The notes beneath the pieces are model-generated. The model did not search any database. It was not told the origin of the DNA and worked only from the letters and a program-made list of their open reading frames with translations. Positions 1 through 7,933 of a DNA stretch of 37,007 nt are shown here, in pieces (position 1 is the first letter of the stretch; each line of letters opens with the position of its first letter). Made by a program: the position numbers and the translations under genes. Source of the stretch: Methanomicrobia archaeon (GTDB taxonomy: Archaea; Halobacteriota; Bog-38; Methanoflorentales; Methanoflorentaceae); assembly GCA_015661395.1 (NCBI GenBank), contig JACWML010000026.1, positions 1 to 37,007 on the forward strand, in the 5' to 3' direction.

Positions 1-651
1 CTAATTGACAAGTTTTGCCTTTGATATCTTAAAATTTCTAACGGCTATTTTAGGTATCTTGCCAACAGCTCCACTAACTAGCGGTGCGCTAGAATACAAA
101 TCAAACGTGAGATATCTAATCACAATTTCGTTAACCACTCGCCACAATTTCTTTTCTCATACGACATCTGCAAAGAGCTCCGAGCCCAAAAAAACGATAG
201 TTGCTAACCAAAAACCGGACGATTTCCCTTATTCAGTTGTCTTTAAACGCATTAATAATAACCAATTCCAGCATATTGATCTCTAACGCAAACCCAGATT
301 ATTTGCGATTTTTTATAAGAATGAGTGCTAACTTCACTCTTTTGGATCAATGATCCAGAATCTAGGTAGGATCAAATCAGATTCTTAGATAGTTAATATA
401 TGTAATATAGATTTTATTATAACCTTTAGAAATATGATATAGAATCATTACTTTTATAACTAATTTAATTAAGTATATACATATTGACCCGGCATAGCAA
501 CTTCGCTTGCTAACCATCAAACAGCTATTTTCACAAAAACCTCGAGCTTTTGCATGCAAGAAAATAGACAAAAGTGAGAGCTAACGCCGTTTCCCAAAAC
601 TATAAACTCGTGCACACAGTAGGCCTGTACAGAGTTAAAATCAAACCCGGC
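1..651. other. AT-rich region without a convincing gene
   Basis: This stretch is clearly richer in A and T than the rest of the window. The longest open frame on the plus strand (5-286, 93 codons, TTG start) has no recognisable motif and no good ribosome binding site. A 64-codon minus-strand frame at 377-571 is equally unsupported. The structure that stands out is a run of inverted repeats at 323-385, listed separately. A TATA-like TTTTTTATAAG lies just before it at about 309-319. Confidence 0.5.
323..385. repeat. Three consecutive inverted repeats
   Basis: Three inverted repeats follow each other. The first is GAGTG (323-327) with CACTC (335-339), loop of 7. The second is TGGATCA (343-349) with TGATCCA (351-357), spacer of 1. 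The third is AGAATCT (357-363) with AGATTCT (379-385), spacer of 15. A TATA-like sequence precedes them at about 309-319. They could be operators, a short structured RNA or a terminator cluster; the sequence does not decide. Confidence 0.5.
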
Positions 652-879
652 TCAAAAAACGCTTTTTTCGTCGAATATGCTTAAAATGCTTTCCAGTTCT
701 GCTTGGCTGACATCATCTCTTGGCTGAAATCTAATACCACGGTCCCCGTCGTGTCGTTTTCTATGATCATATCTACCAGTAAGGATAGCCTGAGGTATTC
801 GTGCAGGAAAAGCTTCACATCGCTGAGCTTTTCGATAACGTTTGCAAACTAAACACATGGAGACTGGGTAAGCCGGCAA
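652..879 (-). CDS. Small conserved protein with C-x2-C and AFP motifs
   Basis: A 75-residue protein of unknown function. It resembles a widespread family of small proteins that carry an N-terminal C-x2-C, then a Cys-x-Ala-Phe-Pro motif, an I-P-x-x-I segment, a His-rich turn and a G-D-x-G-I-x-F motif. All are visible here: CLVC at residues 9-12, RCEAFP at about 20-25, IPQAIL, DHRK and GDRGIRF. The spaced Cys residues could bind metal, which is inference. I chose the TTG start at 879 because AGAGGAG lies about 9 bases upstream; an in-frame ATG at 858 lacks such a site. The gene stands alone, with over 300 bases of non-coding DNA on each side. Confidence 0.65.
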   Translation of the reverse strand: MPAYPVSMCLVCKRYRKAQRCEAFPARIPQAILTGRYDHRKRHDGDRGIRFQPRDDVSQAELESILSIFDEKSVF

Positions 880-1208
880 AACAAGACTCCTCTGTTGATT
901 GGTTACGCGTCCTTTTTCATTAACGTCGTTCGAGAGAGTATAGTATTATCAGAATACACGAAAAAAGTGAGTGTTCCTAGTGAGTTTTGAGCCTAGCACG
1001 GGTCTACATATGCAGTTCGAAAGACTAAGCGCATGCCGATCAGTATACCTAGGTCAGTACCATCCCTGGACGAGACCGTCCCGTTCAGAACGTTTTTTTT
1101 CCACATGATTCGACCTATACCACCGTTACCTGTCACTGCCATATGCTTTTTTGTCCGGCAAGGATTTGAAAGGGTTAACACAAAACTATTCCTGCGGTGG
1201 CTTAGAAG
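880..1208. other. Intergenic region, no supported gene
   Basis: About 330 bases between the small Cys protein and the methyltransferase. A 62-codon minus-strand frame (993-1181) is open but has no family resemblance that I recognise and no clear ribosome binding site. I see no strong repeat or RNA gene here. The promoter of the small Cys protein should lie in the first 60 bases. Confidence 0.4.
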
Positions 1209-1766
1209 TTAGGGAAGCAAATTAGCCGAAATGATGTAGTGGTAGGGTCCTGAATCTTTTACTGAGACGACTTTAAATCCTGCTCTTTCAATGAGAGAGA
1301 CGGCTTCGCCCTCGCTGAATCGTATTTCGAGAGGAGGGCCGAAAGGCGTTTGCTCTTTCTTCCAGTCCAGATTTACCAATCTGCCGCCTGTTTTGAATGC
1401 TCTCTTCACGTTCTGCAAAACCTTGAGTGGATCTTTAAAATCGTGGAGTGCTATCCCAACAAACACCATGTCAGCGCATTTCTCGCACAAAACGACATCT
1501 TCTGCCGCGGCGAGTTTTAACCGCAGATTTCGCAAGCCGACAAGCGCAGCTTGTTCACGTAGTTCATCCAAAGCTTCTTTGTCAACGTCAACGCCGCAAA
1601 TGACACCTTCTGAGCCGACTATTTTTGCTGCGGGAATGGCAAAAAAACCAAACCCGCAGGCCAAATCTATGACCACATCGCCGGCCTTGACTCCCGCTTG
1701 CGCGAGAATTGCTTCTGGGTTCTGCCACGTTCGCCTTTCGGCTTCGTTGCGATATGTGTGCTGCAT
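1209..1766 (-). CDS. Class I SAM-dependent methyltransferase
   Basis: A 185-residue protein of the UbiE/arsenite-methyltransferase type fold. SAM-binding motif I is DLACGFG (residues 34-40). The acidic end of strand 2, which holds the SAM ribose, is GVDVD (58-62). A motif IV-like FVGIALHDF follows at about 102-110. The C-terminal part carries the usual strand hairpin of the Rossmann-like methyltransferase fold. The substrate cannot be read from the sequence; close relatives act on small molecules or lipids. A TATA-like element at 1802-1811 and a 6-1-6 inverted repeat at 1770-1782 lie directly upstream and suggest its own promoter and an operator. The start is the ATG at 1766. Confidence 0.8.
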   Translation of the reverse strand: MQHTYRNEAERRTWQNPEAILAQAGVKAGDVVIDLACGFGFFAIPAAKIVGSEGVICGVDVDKEALDELREQAALVGLRNLRLKLAAAEDVVLCEKCADMVFVGIALHDFKDPLKVLQNVKRAFKTGGRLVNLDWKKEQTPFGPPLEIRFSEGEAVSLIERAGFKVVSVKDSGPYHYIISANLLP

Positions 1767-1769
1767 CGG

Positions 1770-1782
1770 ATCACGACGTGAT
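1770..1782 (-). promoter_or_regulatory. Candidate operator of the methyltransferase gene
   Basis: ATCACG (1770-1775) and CGTGAT (1777-1782) form an inverted repeat with a 1-base spacer, 4 to 16 bases upstream of the ATG. The TATA-like AATATAAG on the minus strand (1802-1811) would place transcription start near 1782, inside the repeat. A repressor bound here would block initiation. This is inferred from position alone. Confidence 0.35.
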
Positions 1783-1883
1783 GCTCATAAGCAAACAAGA
1801 TACTTATATTCGTTGCGACACGATGCAGAGGTCTGTAAGCGGCCTAAACGTTGCAGACGAGATGCGCTGAAGGCAAACCGGTG

Positions 1884-2435
1884 TTATTGTTTTTCCCCCT
1901 CGTGCGTCTCAGTCAGACGCACAAACTGGAGGAGCGCAAACCCTAGCAGAGTCAGAGCGAGTGCATAGAGCACGAGATTGCTCCACGGATATCCTGCTAC
2001 GTTGCCAATAATTACACCCTTGCGCGCATCGACAATAAAATGACTTGCTACGATGGCAAACGCCGCGTACCCGGCAATGAGAGCTGTCCTTGGTCGATTT
2101 AAAAAAGGCACCGCAGCTGCGAGGAAGATGATCGGCAACAAGATGAGGGAATGTGAGATCTCGATGCCTAGCGCTCGTGCCACATCCGGCAAAAATGCAA
2201 TAAACGGCACCAACAGTAGGTAACGATAGCTAATGATCGGGAAGACTATACACAAAGGCAGAGCTACGTGAACGAGAACCTCGTAGCGCTCTCTTGCGGG
2301 ACCAAGAAACCAGATGAGGAAAATAAGCAGCTCAGCAGCAATGGCAATGGTAAGCTTGAGTAGATCCGCTTCAAGAGCTTGTTTATTGTATTCCGCTCTT
2401 CGGTCCGCTGAACGGATGGTTTTTGTCGTTTCCAT
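1884..2435 (-). CDS. Multi-spanning membrane protein of unknown function
   Basis: A 183-residue, strongly hydrophobic protein with roughly six predicted membrane helices, starting at about residues 28, 55, 72, 95, 118 and 152. I do not recognise the family with confidence. The segment LPDVARALGIEISHS, between helices, resembles the PD-x(n)-H pattern of small integral membrane proteins of the DUF457/YdjM kind, but the match is loose. The N-terminus is charged and predicted cytoplasmic. The start is the ATG at 2435 after a weak CAGGT. Neighbours are a methyltransferase downstream and the thioredoxin-CcdA fusion upstream, with gaps over 100 bases, so it is probably transcribed alone. Confidence 0.6.
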   Translation of the reverse strand: METTKTIRSADRRAEYNKQALEADLLKLTIAIAAELLIFLIWFLGPARERYEVLVHVALPLCIVFPIISYRYLLLVPFIAFLPDVARALGIEISHSLILLPIIFLAAAVPFLNRPRTALIAGYAAFAIVASHFIVDARKGVIIGNVAGYPWSNLVLYALALTLLGFALLQFVRLTETHEGEKQ

Positions 2436-2518
2436 ATTGACCTGAGTTTCCTAACGGCCTCCAACATGAATACAGCTGCACCGCTGAGCAATACTCCCAC
2501 GTAACAAGATTATCTGAT

Positions 2519-2584
2519 AAAAAAACACCGCGCGACGGTCAGCAGGACGGCTTGAGAAGTGCCTGAAGAGCAGCCGCGGCTGCT
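2519..2584 (-). terminator. Palindrome plus T-tract after the thioredoxin-CcdA gene
   Basis: A perfect 16-base palindrome (2569-2584, AGCAGCCGCGGCTGCT) begins 13 bases after the stop codon. It can fold as a 6-base stem with a CGCG loop. A run of seven T on the minus strand follows at 2525-2519. Archaeal termination depends mainly on T-tracts, so the T-run is the likelier signal. The T-run may also serve as TATA-like sequence for the next gene. Confidence 0.45.
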
Positions 2585-2596
2585 GAACAACTAGCC

Positions 2597-3826
2597 TCAG
2601 AACACCTTGAACACGAGCAGGAGGCCAAATGAGACCATAAGGAGCCCGGCCACAAGCCTCATATATCGCGCTGATTTAATTCTCCACTCTTCGGCTCTGT
2701 CCGTCCCCACCTTGATGGCGTATATGGCGACGAAAACAATAGTCATCGGTATGATGAATGCGAGTGCGAAGAGGGCCGTGTAGAGGTTGTTTTGCATCGA
2801 GGTCATGCTGGTGAGATAGTTAGCGGAGAAGAAGGTAAACGGACCTAACGTGCACGGCAAAGCAGCAATCGTCGCAATAAAACCGAGCCCGATAATAGCA
2901 AGAAAAGAACCAGTCTTCCCGAGGGTGCTGATGCTGTGTTTCGTGAAAGTTGGAATCTTAAAACTGAACCAGCGGTTGTACCAAAAGAAATCCTTGATCG
3001 ATACGATACCAACGACGAGGAGGAAGACGCCAATCACGGTCTTGGTCAGGTCTAAGTTCTGTGCACCTATGATTCGAACGAACTGCACGAGCGCAAGTGC
3101 CGAAAGGAAGAAGACGAAAAACACTGTTGCAATGTAGGTCACCCCAATGGCGAGGGCCCGCCGGCGCGACGCTGTGAGAGCGATCGTCCCCATCAAGAAG
3201 ATAAGCACTGAGAAGACACACGGATTTAGCCCGCTGACTAAGCCTGTGGTGATGAACAGCGGCAATGGCAGACTCCCCTGGCTAGTCACCAACGTCCCGT
3301 TCTGAGAGGAGGTCGAGTTCTTGGTTCCCGGTGTAGGCGTCGGCGTTGGCACAGCGTGGCCGGTTAGGCTGTCGCCCGGGCCTGTCGCTCCGTGTTGAAT
3401 TGCTTGTGCAACAGCCGCTTCGATCTGTGGTTCTGCAGTGTCCGATACGAAATACTGCTTCCCGACAAAAACAGTCGGGACAGTGTCTAATAACTTCATT
3501 CCGTACGCGTTCTCGAACGTCTCAAAAAGGCTAAAATTCGCATCGTTTTGCGTTTCGTACTGATACACATGCAATGTTGGATACTCGGCTGCCAGCGCAG
3601 CAATGTGTGGCGCGAGCGCCTGACAATGCGGACAATCCGATCTGTAAAACTCGTAGAGGTTCACAGGCCACGGCGGGTATTGCGCACTCGCAGCCGTGGT
3701 TGAACTAGAAGCCGATGATGTCTGCGCTGCCGTGGGGCTTATCACTGAGCAGCATATCAAGAGTATAAGCGTCAGCGAGAGGCCAATGAGTGCTTTTCTG
3801 TGTGTCGGTCCGTGTCTTTTCAACAT
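2597..3826 (-). CDS. Thioredoxin-like domain fused to CcdA/DsbD membrane domain
   Basis: A 409-residue two-domain redox protein. Residues 12-34 form a signal or anchor helix. A thioredoxin-like domain follows with the active-site motif CPHC (65-68) and a cis-Pro-type TVPTVFVG loop (115-122). A Thr/Pro-rich linker (about 150-185) leads to a CcdA/DsbD transmembrane domain (190-409) of about six helices. That domain has the paired membrane cysteines of this family, in GLNPC (Cys203) and ALPC (Cys325). The family passes electrons from cytoplasmic thioredoxin across the membrane. Here the outer acceptor is built into the same chain, so it likely reduces extracytoplasmic disulfides or haem-assembly partners. 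Whether the CPHC domain reduces or oxidises is not shown. Confidence 0.85.
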   Translation of the reverse strand: MLKRHGPTHRKALIGLSLTLILLICCSVISPTAAQTSSASSSTTAASAQYPPWPVNLYEFYRSDCPHCQALAPHIAALAAEYPTLHVYQYETQNDANFSLFETFENAYGMKLLDTVPTVFVGKQYFVSDTAEPQIEAAVAQAIQHGATGPGDSLTGHAVPTPTPTPGTKNSTSSQNGTLVTSQGSLPLPLFITTGLVSGLNPCVFSVLIFLMGTIALTASRRRALAIGVTYIATVFFVFFLSALALVQFVRIIGAQNLDLTKTVIGVFLLVVGIVSIKDFFWYNRWFSFKIPTFTKHSISTLGKTGSFLAIIGLGFIATIAALPCTLGPFTFFSANYLTSMTSMQNNLYTALFALAFIIPMTIVFVAIYAIKVGTDRAEEWRIKSARYMRLVAGLLMVSFGLLLVFKVF

Positions 3827-4149
3827 TGCGATCGTTGTATCTTCCGCGAACGGATTATCATTCTTTCCAGTCCCAATGGCGCAGTCACATTAGACTATCG
3901 ATGCAAACAATATCTTTATAATTATCGCTATATTTTTATGTGCGGCTCTTGTTTAATATACTTCCGCTCCGTTAGCGAGTCGTGTCGTGCCGCGGGTTTG
4001 CTTTAGAATCTTCTTTCCGCGCAAAGCTTGCAAAATTCTAGCTGTTTCCAAGATAATGCAGGACGATTGCAAAAACGCTCTAAGCTCGTGCACACGTGAC
4101 CCGAGCGTTGTCGTTCGTGCCCGAAAAAGTCGGGAGCGCGACGAGCTTC
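3827..4149. other. Intergenic region with promoter and terminator signals
   Basis: About 320 bases between two minus-strand genes, without a supported gene. TATA-like AT-rich sequence at about 3908-3945 is suitable for transcription of the thioredoxin-CcdA gene, leaving a leader of about 60-70 bases. The hairpin at 4120-4134 belongs to the end of the marker 14 gene. A 78-codon frame (3953-4189, minus) overlaps the marker 14 gene end and looks spurious. Confidence 0.5.
4070..4134 (-). terminator. Hairpin and T-run after marker 14 gene
   Basis: CCCGA (4120-4124) and TCGGG (4130-4134) form a 5-base stem with a 5-base loop, about 15 bases after the stop codon. A second possible stem, GCTCG with CGAGC, lies in 4083-4106. 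A minus-strand TTTTT follows at about 4072-4076. Together these look like a termination region, though none of the parts is strong. Confidence 0.35.
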
Positions 4150-5589
4150 TTAGTAGGTCTGCAGTTTGATTCGCTGACCCAAGATGCATCTCCCGCCTCT
4201 AAGTCCTCCAAACGGATTCTTGGGTGTGCCAAGCGAATTCATGCATCGTGCCATTATAGCTGCTCCTCGCGCCAGCCCATCATCCACAAACACGACATAC
4301 TCTTCGGGCTTGGTGTACAGGCCCATTTCTTTGATGACCTTTAAGATATGACTGGGCTTGTGTCCGGTTATGCCTGCGCGCCCAGTTATCCCGATGCTCA
4401 CCTTGTCGTTGATCAGACCTTTCGTAAAAGCCGTATTGATGACCCGTTCGGCTATGCCTGTAGAAACCCAATCAATCACGCTATAAATCATTTCGAGCCC
4501 ATAATCTTCGTAGATCTCGCCACCGACTTTCGAAATGCGATGAAGATCGCTGCCATTTTCTCCAGAATCGACGCCGATGAGGGTCAACCCGATCTGCGCC
4601 GCCGCGTGTGGATTCACGGGGACGCTGCCAAAGCGCTTGGACGTTTTTGGGACTTCCTCGATTCGGATATGTTCGTGGATCTCGTTTGCGAGAGCTCTTA
4701 CGTCACGTTCTCTCGCCAGGCTGACCTTCAGTCGGCTTAGCTTTGGGAGGTCAAACGTCGTGCCGCTCGTTTCGTCTACCAGGCCGGTGCCGCGGCCGAC
4801 GGAATCGACGATTTCCCCTGAGATCCCACAGAAGTTCGCGATCGTGTTCGCGTATGGAAGAACGTCGTTGGTGATGCGCCCTTTGAAGGTGGTCCCGAAA
4901 TCCATAGAAAGGCACGGATTTCTGAAGTCAACGTCTGCCCATTTCGCTCCTTCCTTAATTCCTGCCGTCGCCAGCTCCCCCTCCATTTCATTTGCAACAA
5001 CTTCAACACCCGTTGAGCCGATCGGAGGGAGCACGCCGCTTACCGAACCATCAAAAGCGACTTTGTCGAGAAGACTGTACTCGCGAAACTTCTTTGGGAG
5101 ATGGTGAAGGCTCATCGCGGGCGTCATTTTACGTGCTGTAACTCCCGCCATTAAGCAGCCGTCGGCAAGTGCCTTAATAAACTCACCAATATCTTCGGGC
5201 TGATCAAAACCAGCGACAACGCCAGTGGAACGCACGACAAAATGGAGGTCATCGGCAAGCTCGAGATTTGCGTTTCGCACAGACTTGATGAGAGTGCCCT
5301 TCACCATTTCAGCAATGCTGTTTCGTGTAAGCGGCTTGTAGGTCAGGGTCCGACCGAAGATTTCTTCGCCTGGCTTTGGGTCGCGCACGTCGCGCGTCAT
5401 ATTGACGACCTTGTTGACGACGTAGGCCTTGCCCTCAAGCATGTTCGTCGCGGTGAGGATACACTTCGTCGTCGTGTTGCCCACTTCTACGGACGCCACA
5501 ACGTAGAACGGCCCTTTCTTGATTTCAAGCAGGGAAACTTGTTGATTCTTTGCAACCTTCGGTTTCGCTCCCAAAAGACCTAAAGCCAC
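4150..5589 (-). CDS. Methanogenesis marker protein 14
   Basis: A 479-residue protein that matches the methanogenesis marker 14 family, which is confined to methanogens and related methane oxidisers. The function is not established. The N-terminal EVGNTTTKCILTAT segment (about 35-48) and the SMDFGTTFKGRI segment (about 228-239) look like the two phosphate-binding loops of the actin/Hsp70/hexokinase ATPase fold. Reactivases of corrinoid proteins share this fold, so an ATP-dependent activation role is plausible but inferred. The start is a GTG at 5589 with GAAGGG about 9 bases upstream; no better start lies nearby. A TATA-like TTATATATTAATAT (about 5693-5706) implies a leader near 85 bases. It is a single-gene unit. 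Confidence 0.9.
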   Translation of the reverse strand: MALGLLGAKPKVAKNQQVSLLEIKKGPFYVVASVEVGNTTTKCILTATNMLEGKAYVVNKVVNMTRDVRDPKPGEEIFGRTLTYKPLTRNSIAEMVKGTLIKSVRNANLELADDLHFVVRSTGVVAGFDQPEDIGEFIKALADGCLMAGVTARKMTPAMSLHHLPKKFREYSLLDKVAFDGSVSGVLPPIGSTGVEVVANEMEGELATAGIKEGAKWADVDFRNPCLSMDFGTTFKGRITNDVLPYANTIANFCGISGEIVDSVGRGTGLVDETSGTTFDLPKLSRLKVSLARERDVRALANEIHEHIRIEEVPKTSKRFGSVPVNPHAAAQIGLTLIGVDSGENGSDLHRISKVGGEIYEDYGLEMIYSVIDWVSTGIAERVINTAFTKGLINDKVSIGITGRAGITGHKPSHILKVIKEMGLYTKPEEYVVFVDDGLARGAAIMARCMNSLGTPKNPFGGLRGGRCILGQRIKLQTY

Positions 5590-5689
5590 GATGTTTTCCC
5601 TTCTTTAACCCTTACCCGCACTGCTACCGATTTCTTCGCGCTGCTTAACAGTCTATCTCTTTGAATCTGTTGCTGAAAAAGCCGGTTTC

Positions 5690-5708
5690 TCTAGATATTA
5701 ATATATAA
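5690..5708 (-). promoter_or_regulatory. TATA box region of marker 14 gene
   Basis: The minus strand reads TTATATATTAATATC just after the thg1 stop codon. It is the only clear TATA-like element before the marker 14 gene and would place transcription start at about 5670-5675. Confidence 0.45.
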
Positions 5709-6455
5709 TTATTGATATTTATTTATAGTAGGGCCGATGAGCCCGAAGAGCATCTCGCGCCCCTCAGGCGATTTAAAAATAGGAAGATCCCAGTTTTGCA
5801 CAACTTTTGATCGGCGTGTAGTGCTCGGGCGACCAGCGATCCGATCAAAGCCCTCCTTCTCATAGCCTTGCTTATGGACGAGGATTCCCCTCCTCTGCCA
5901 CGCGGGAGTCTTCGCCAGATTGACCCCGTGGCTAAACATTAGCTCGTGCATCTCGCTCGAGGTCATGCCAAGCAATGTCGCGTGAGCTTCTCGTCCTGAG
6001 TGGCCGCTTTGTCGTAAGTAATAGTAGCCGTACGCGTGCGCGTGATTTCGCCACGTTTCATTTTGCCTCGATTCGAGGTAGATCGGGATATCCATTGCGC
6101 TCACAGGAATGACGCGTGCATCAAAAGCTAAAGGGACGTCCGACGAGAGGTTAAGTGTCACTGCGCTGGCGAAGAAGCTCGCGACGACAGAGTCAAGCTT
6201 CTCGATCCTGCCGTCAAATGGAGCGTCACAAAAGAGGGCATTTGCTTCGTCAGAGAATGCGAAAACGAGTTGCACAGGCAGTCCGCTGCGTCGCATGAGC
6301 GCTTCAGATGCGGCGCCCATTGACTCGGCAAAGGCGAGATCGTACGGTTGTTCACGCTTGAGCAGCGAAAGCGCGTGCCGGAAATTGCGTCCGTCAACAC
6401 GCACAAAAAAGGGGGCGACTGTGCGCAAGCCGGCGTAGATCTCGCGCTCTTTCAT
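5709..6455 (-). CDS. thg1: Thg1-family tRNA(His) guanylyltransferase
   Basis: A 248-residue Thg1-like nucleotidyltransferase that adds nucleotides in the 3'-5' direction to the 5' end of tRNA. Archaeal members add or repair the G-1 residue of tRNA(His) in a template-dependent way. Visible motifs are the metal-binding RVDGRNF (Asp21) and FSDEANALF (Asp69, Glu70), both characteristic of the palm-domain active site. HAHAYGYYYLRQSG and the WQRRGILVHK block in the C-terminal half also fit the family. There is no in-frame amber codon, unlike some Methanosarcina thg1 genes. The ATG overlaps the stop codon of the upstream PRC-barrel gene (TAATG), so the two are probably co-translated. Confidence 0.85.
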   Translation of the reverse strand: MKEREIYAGLRTVAPFFVRVDGRNFRHALSLLKREQPYDLAFAESMGAASEALMRRSGLPVQLVFAFSDEANALFCDAPFDGRIEKLDSVVASFFASAVTLNLSSDVPLAFDARVIPVSAMDIPIYLESRQNETWRNHAHAYGYYYLRQSGHSGREAHATLLGMTSSEMHELMFSHGVNLAKTPAWQRRGILVHKQGYEKEGFDRIAGRPSTTRRSKVVQNWDLPIFKSPEGREMLFGLIGPTINKYQ

Positions 6456-6724
6456 TACGCTTCTTCTTTTGGCTTAGCTCGGCCGATGAGCGTTTTCACG
6501 ACGCTACTTACGAGAATTATGTCAGCTATTGATTTTGCAAACCGGTAGGGTATCACTACGAATCGGTACTTTATGTCGAAGATATTATGGTTGATGTCGC
6601 CTATAACGAGGCCAGTTACCCTTTTATCGTTCGTGTCGATCTTGATATCCTCAACTTTTCCTACGTAATCCCCCTTATCCGTATATACGTTGAGGTCCAT
6701 GATTTGTGTCAGCTCGATTCGCAT
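6455..6724 (-). CDS. PRC-barrel domain protein
   Basis: An 89-residue protein consisting of a single PRC-barrel. The N-terminal half reads like the typical fold: a strand ending MDLNVYTDKGDYVGKVEDI, then DTNDKRVTGLVIGD. PRC-barrels occur in RNA-processing (RimM) and photosynthetic proteins; small archaeal ones are common and of unknown role. I chose the ATG at 6724 rather than the longer frame to 6769, because GGGAGG lies 5-10 bases before it and the extra residues do not fit the domain. The gene is first in a two-gene unit with thg1, which hints at an RNA-related role. That link is inference. Confidence 0.8.
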   Translation of the reverse strand: MRIELTQIMDLNVYTDKGDYVGKVEDIKIDTNDKRVTGLVIGDINHNIFDIKYRFVVIPYRFAKSIADIILVSSVVKTLIGRAKPKEEA

Positions 6725-6780
6725 TTCAACCTCCCTTTTGAATTTCGTGCACAAACTCCTCCCATACACTATCGACTAAA

Positions 6781-6806
6781 GTAATATATAGTTTGCCAAA
6801 TAAAGG
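6781..6806. promoter_or_regulatory. Divergent promoter region
   Basis: The near-symmetric GTAATATATAGT at 6781-6792 can serve as TATA box in both directions: leftward for the PRC-barrel/thg1 unit (start near 6760) and rightward for the site-2 protease unit (start near 6812). A second plus-strand element, AAATAAAG (6799-6806), would give an almost leaderless protease mRNA. Confidence 0.45.
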
Positions 6807-6824
6807 CTAGGTCAGGATTATCCT

Positions 6825-7928
6825 ATGGCTTGGTCTTTTCGAATCGCTACCGTTCGCGGAATCCCGATTCTAGTCAATATTACGCTCATTCTAATCATTC
6901 CGCTCTTCGCCTTTGCGTTTGCCATCTCCCCCCCACCTATAGGGTTTGCAACTGTCCCCAACGCATACGTTTACGGGACAATTGCGGGCATTATGATCTT
7001 TGTATTCGTGCTGCTCCACGAACTTGGGCACTCTCTTCTGGCCTTGCGCTACGGCATCGAAGTAAAAAGCATAACGCTTTACCTCATCGGAGGGGTTTCC
7101 GCAATCGAAATCCCTACAGATCCCAAACTCGAGTTCAGAACTGCGCTAATCGGGCCACTGGTCAGCTTAGCCCTCGGCGCGGTCTTTTTCGCATTGAGCT
7201 TAGCGGTGACCGCAACCGTGCCAAATCTGTTTTTGGAGAACTTTGCGTATATCAACCTTGTCCTCGGCGGGTTCAATATTCTCCCAGCGTTTCCTATGGA
7301 TGGCGGACGCGTGTTCCGGGCATGGCTTGCCAGTCGGCGGCCCTACTTACAGGCGACGCATACCGCCGTCCAAATCGGCAAGATCTTTGCAATTGGGATG
7401 GGCATCGTCGGACTATTTTATAGTCCGCTTTTGATCATCATAGCATTCTTCATCTACATCGCCGCGTCTGATGAGGAGCGACAGACCACGATTACACAGA
7501 CGCTTGCAGGCATTAAGGTGCACGATATCATGACCGCTGAGGTAGCGACCGTGCCTCCATCGATGACGATCACCCAACTGATTGAGGTGATGTTTCAAAG
7601 CAAACACGCAAGTTATCCGGTCGTTGACAACGGCAATCTCATAGGCCTAATCACGTTCGCTAACGTGCATCAGGTGCCTCCGAACCGTCGAGATGAGATC
7701 ATGGTAGGCAACGTGATGATGCGCAACGTTGAGCCCGTAACGCCCGATGACGAGGCCTCTGAGGTCTTCGTCAAGCTCGCCCAACGGCGGCTGGAGTCGA
7801 TTCCAGTTGTTCAGGGAGGCAGCGTGGTCGGGATCATCACACAGAGAGACATTACGAGCGCGATGACCCTGCTGGGGGAGGCGCGAGAACAGATCGTCGG
7901 CCCCGACGGCACGTTGATTAAAGCATAG
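6825..7928 (+). CDS. Site-2 protease (M50) with C-terminal CBS pair
   Basis: A 367-residue intramembrane zinc metalloprotease. The zinc-binding HELGH lies at residues 65-69 in a membrane helix. The second zinc-ligand motif, NILPAFPMDGG, is at 151-161 with Asp159. About six membrane helices fill residues 10-220. Two CBS domains follow (about 230-355), with motifs such as VHDIMTAEVATVPP and VGIITQRDI. CBS pairs usually sense adenine nucleotides, so the protease may respond to energy charge, which is inference. Such enzymes cleave membrane-bound regulators. It heads a plus-strand unit with the TraB-like gene 5 bases downstream and a second metalloprotease after that. Confidence 0.9.
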   Translation: MAWSFRIATVRGIPILVNITLILIIPLFAFAFAISPPPIGFATVPNAYVYGTIAGIMIFVFVLLHELGHSLLALRYGIEVKSITLYLIGGVSAIEIPTDPKLEFRTALIGPLVSLALGAVFFALSLAVTATVPNLFLENFAYINLVLGGFNILPAFPMDGGRVFRAWLASRRPYLQATHTAVQIGKIFAIGMGIVGLFYSPLLIIIAFFIYIAASDEERQTTITQTLAGIKVHDIMTAEVATVPPSMTITQLIEVMFQSKHASYPVVDNGNLIGLITFANVHQVPPNRRDEIMVGNVMMRNVEPVTPDDEASEVFVKLAQRRLESIPVVQGGSVVGIITQRDITSAMTLLGEAREQIVGPDGTLIKA

Positions 7929-7933
7929 GCGCT

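Noticed and set aside
5-286. 93-codon plus-strand frame in the AT-rich end region.
   Set aside because: TTG start, no ribosome site, no motif; composition looks non-coding.
993-1181. 62-codon minus-strand frame before the methyltransferase.
   Set aside because: No recognisable family and no ribosome binding site. It could be checked by homology search.
3953-4189. 78-codon minus-strand frame after marker 14.
   Set aside because: It overlaps the conserved end of marker 14 and contains terminator-like stems.
5709-6455. Possible in-frame amber (pyrrolysine) codon in thg1, as in Methanosarcina.
   Set aside because: The frame is uninterrupted and ends at a TAA.
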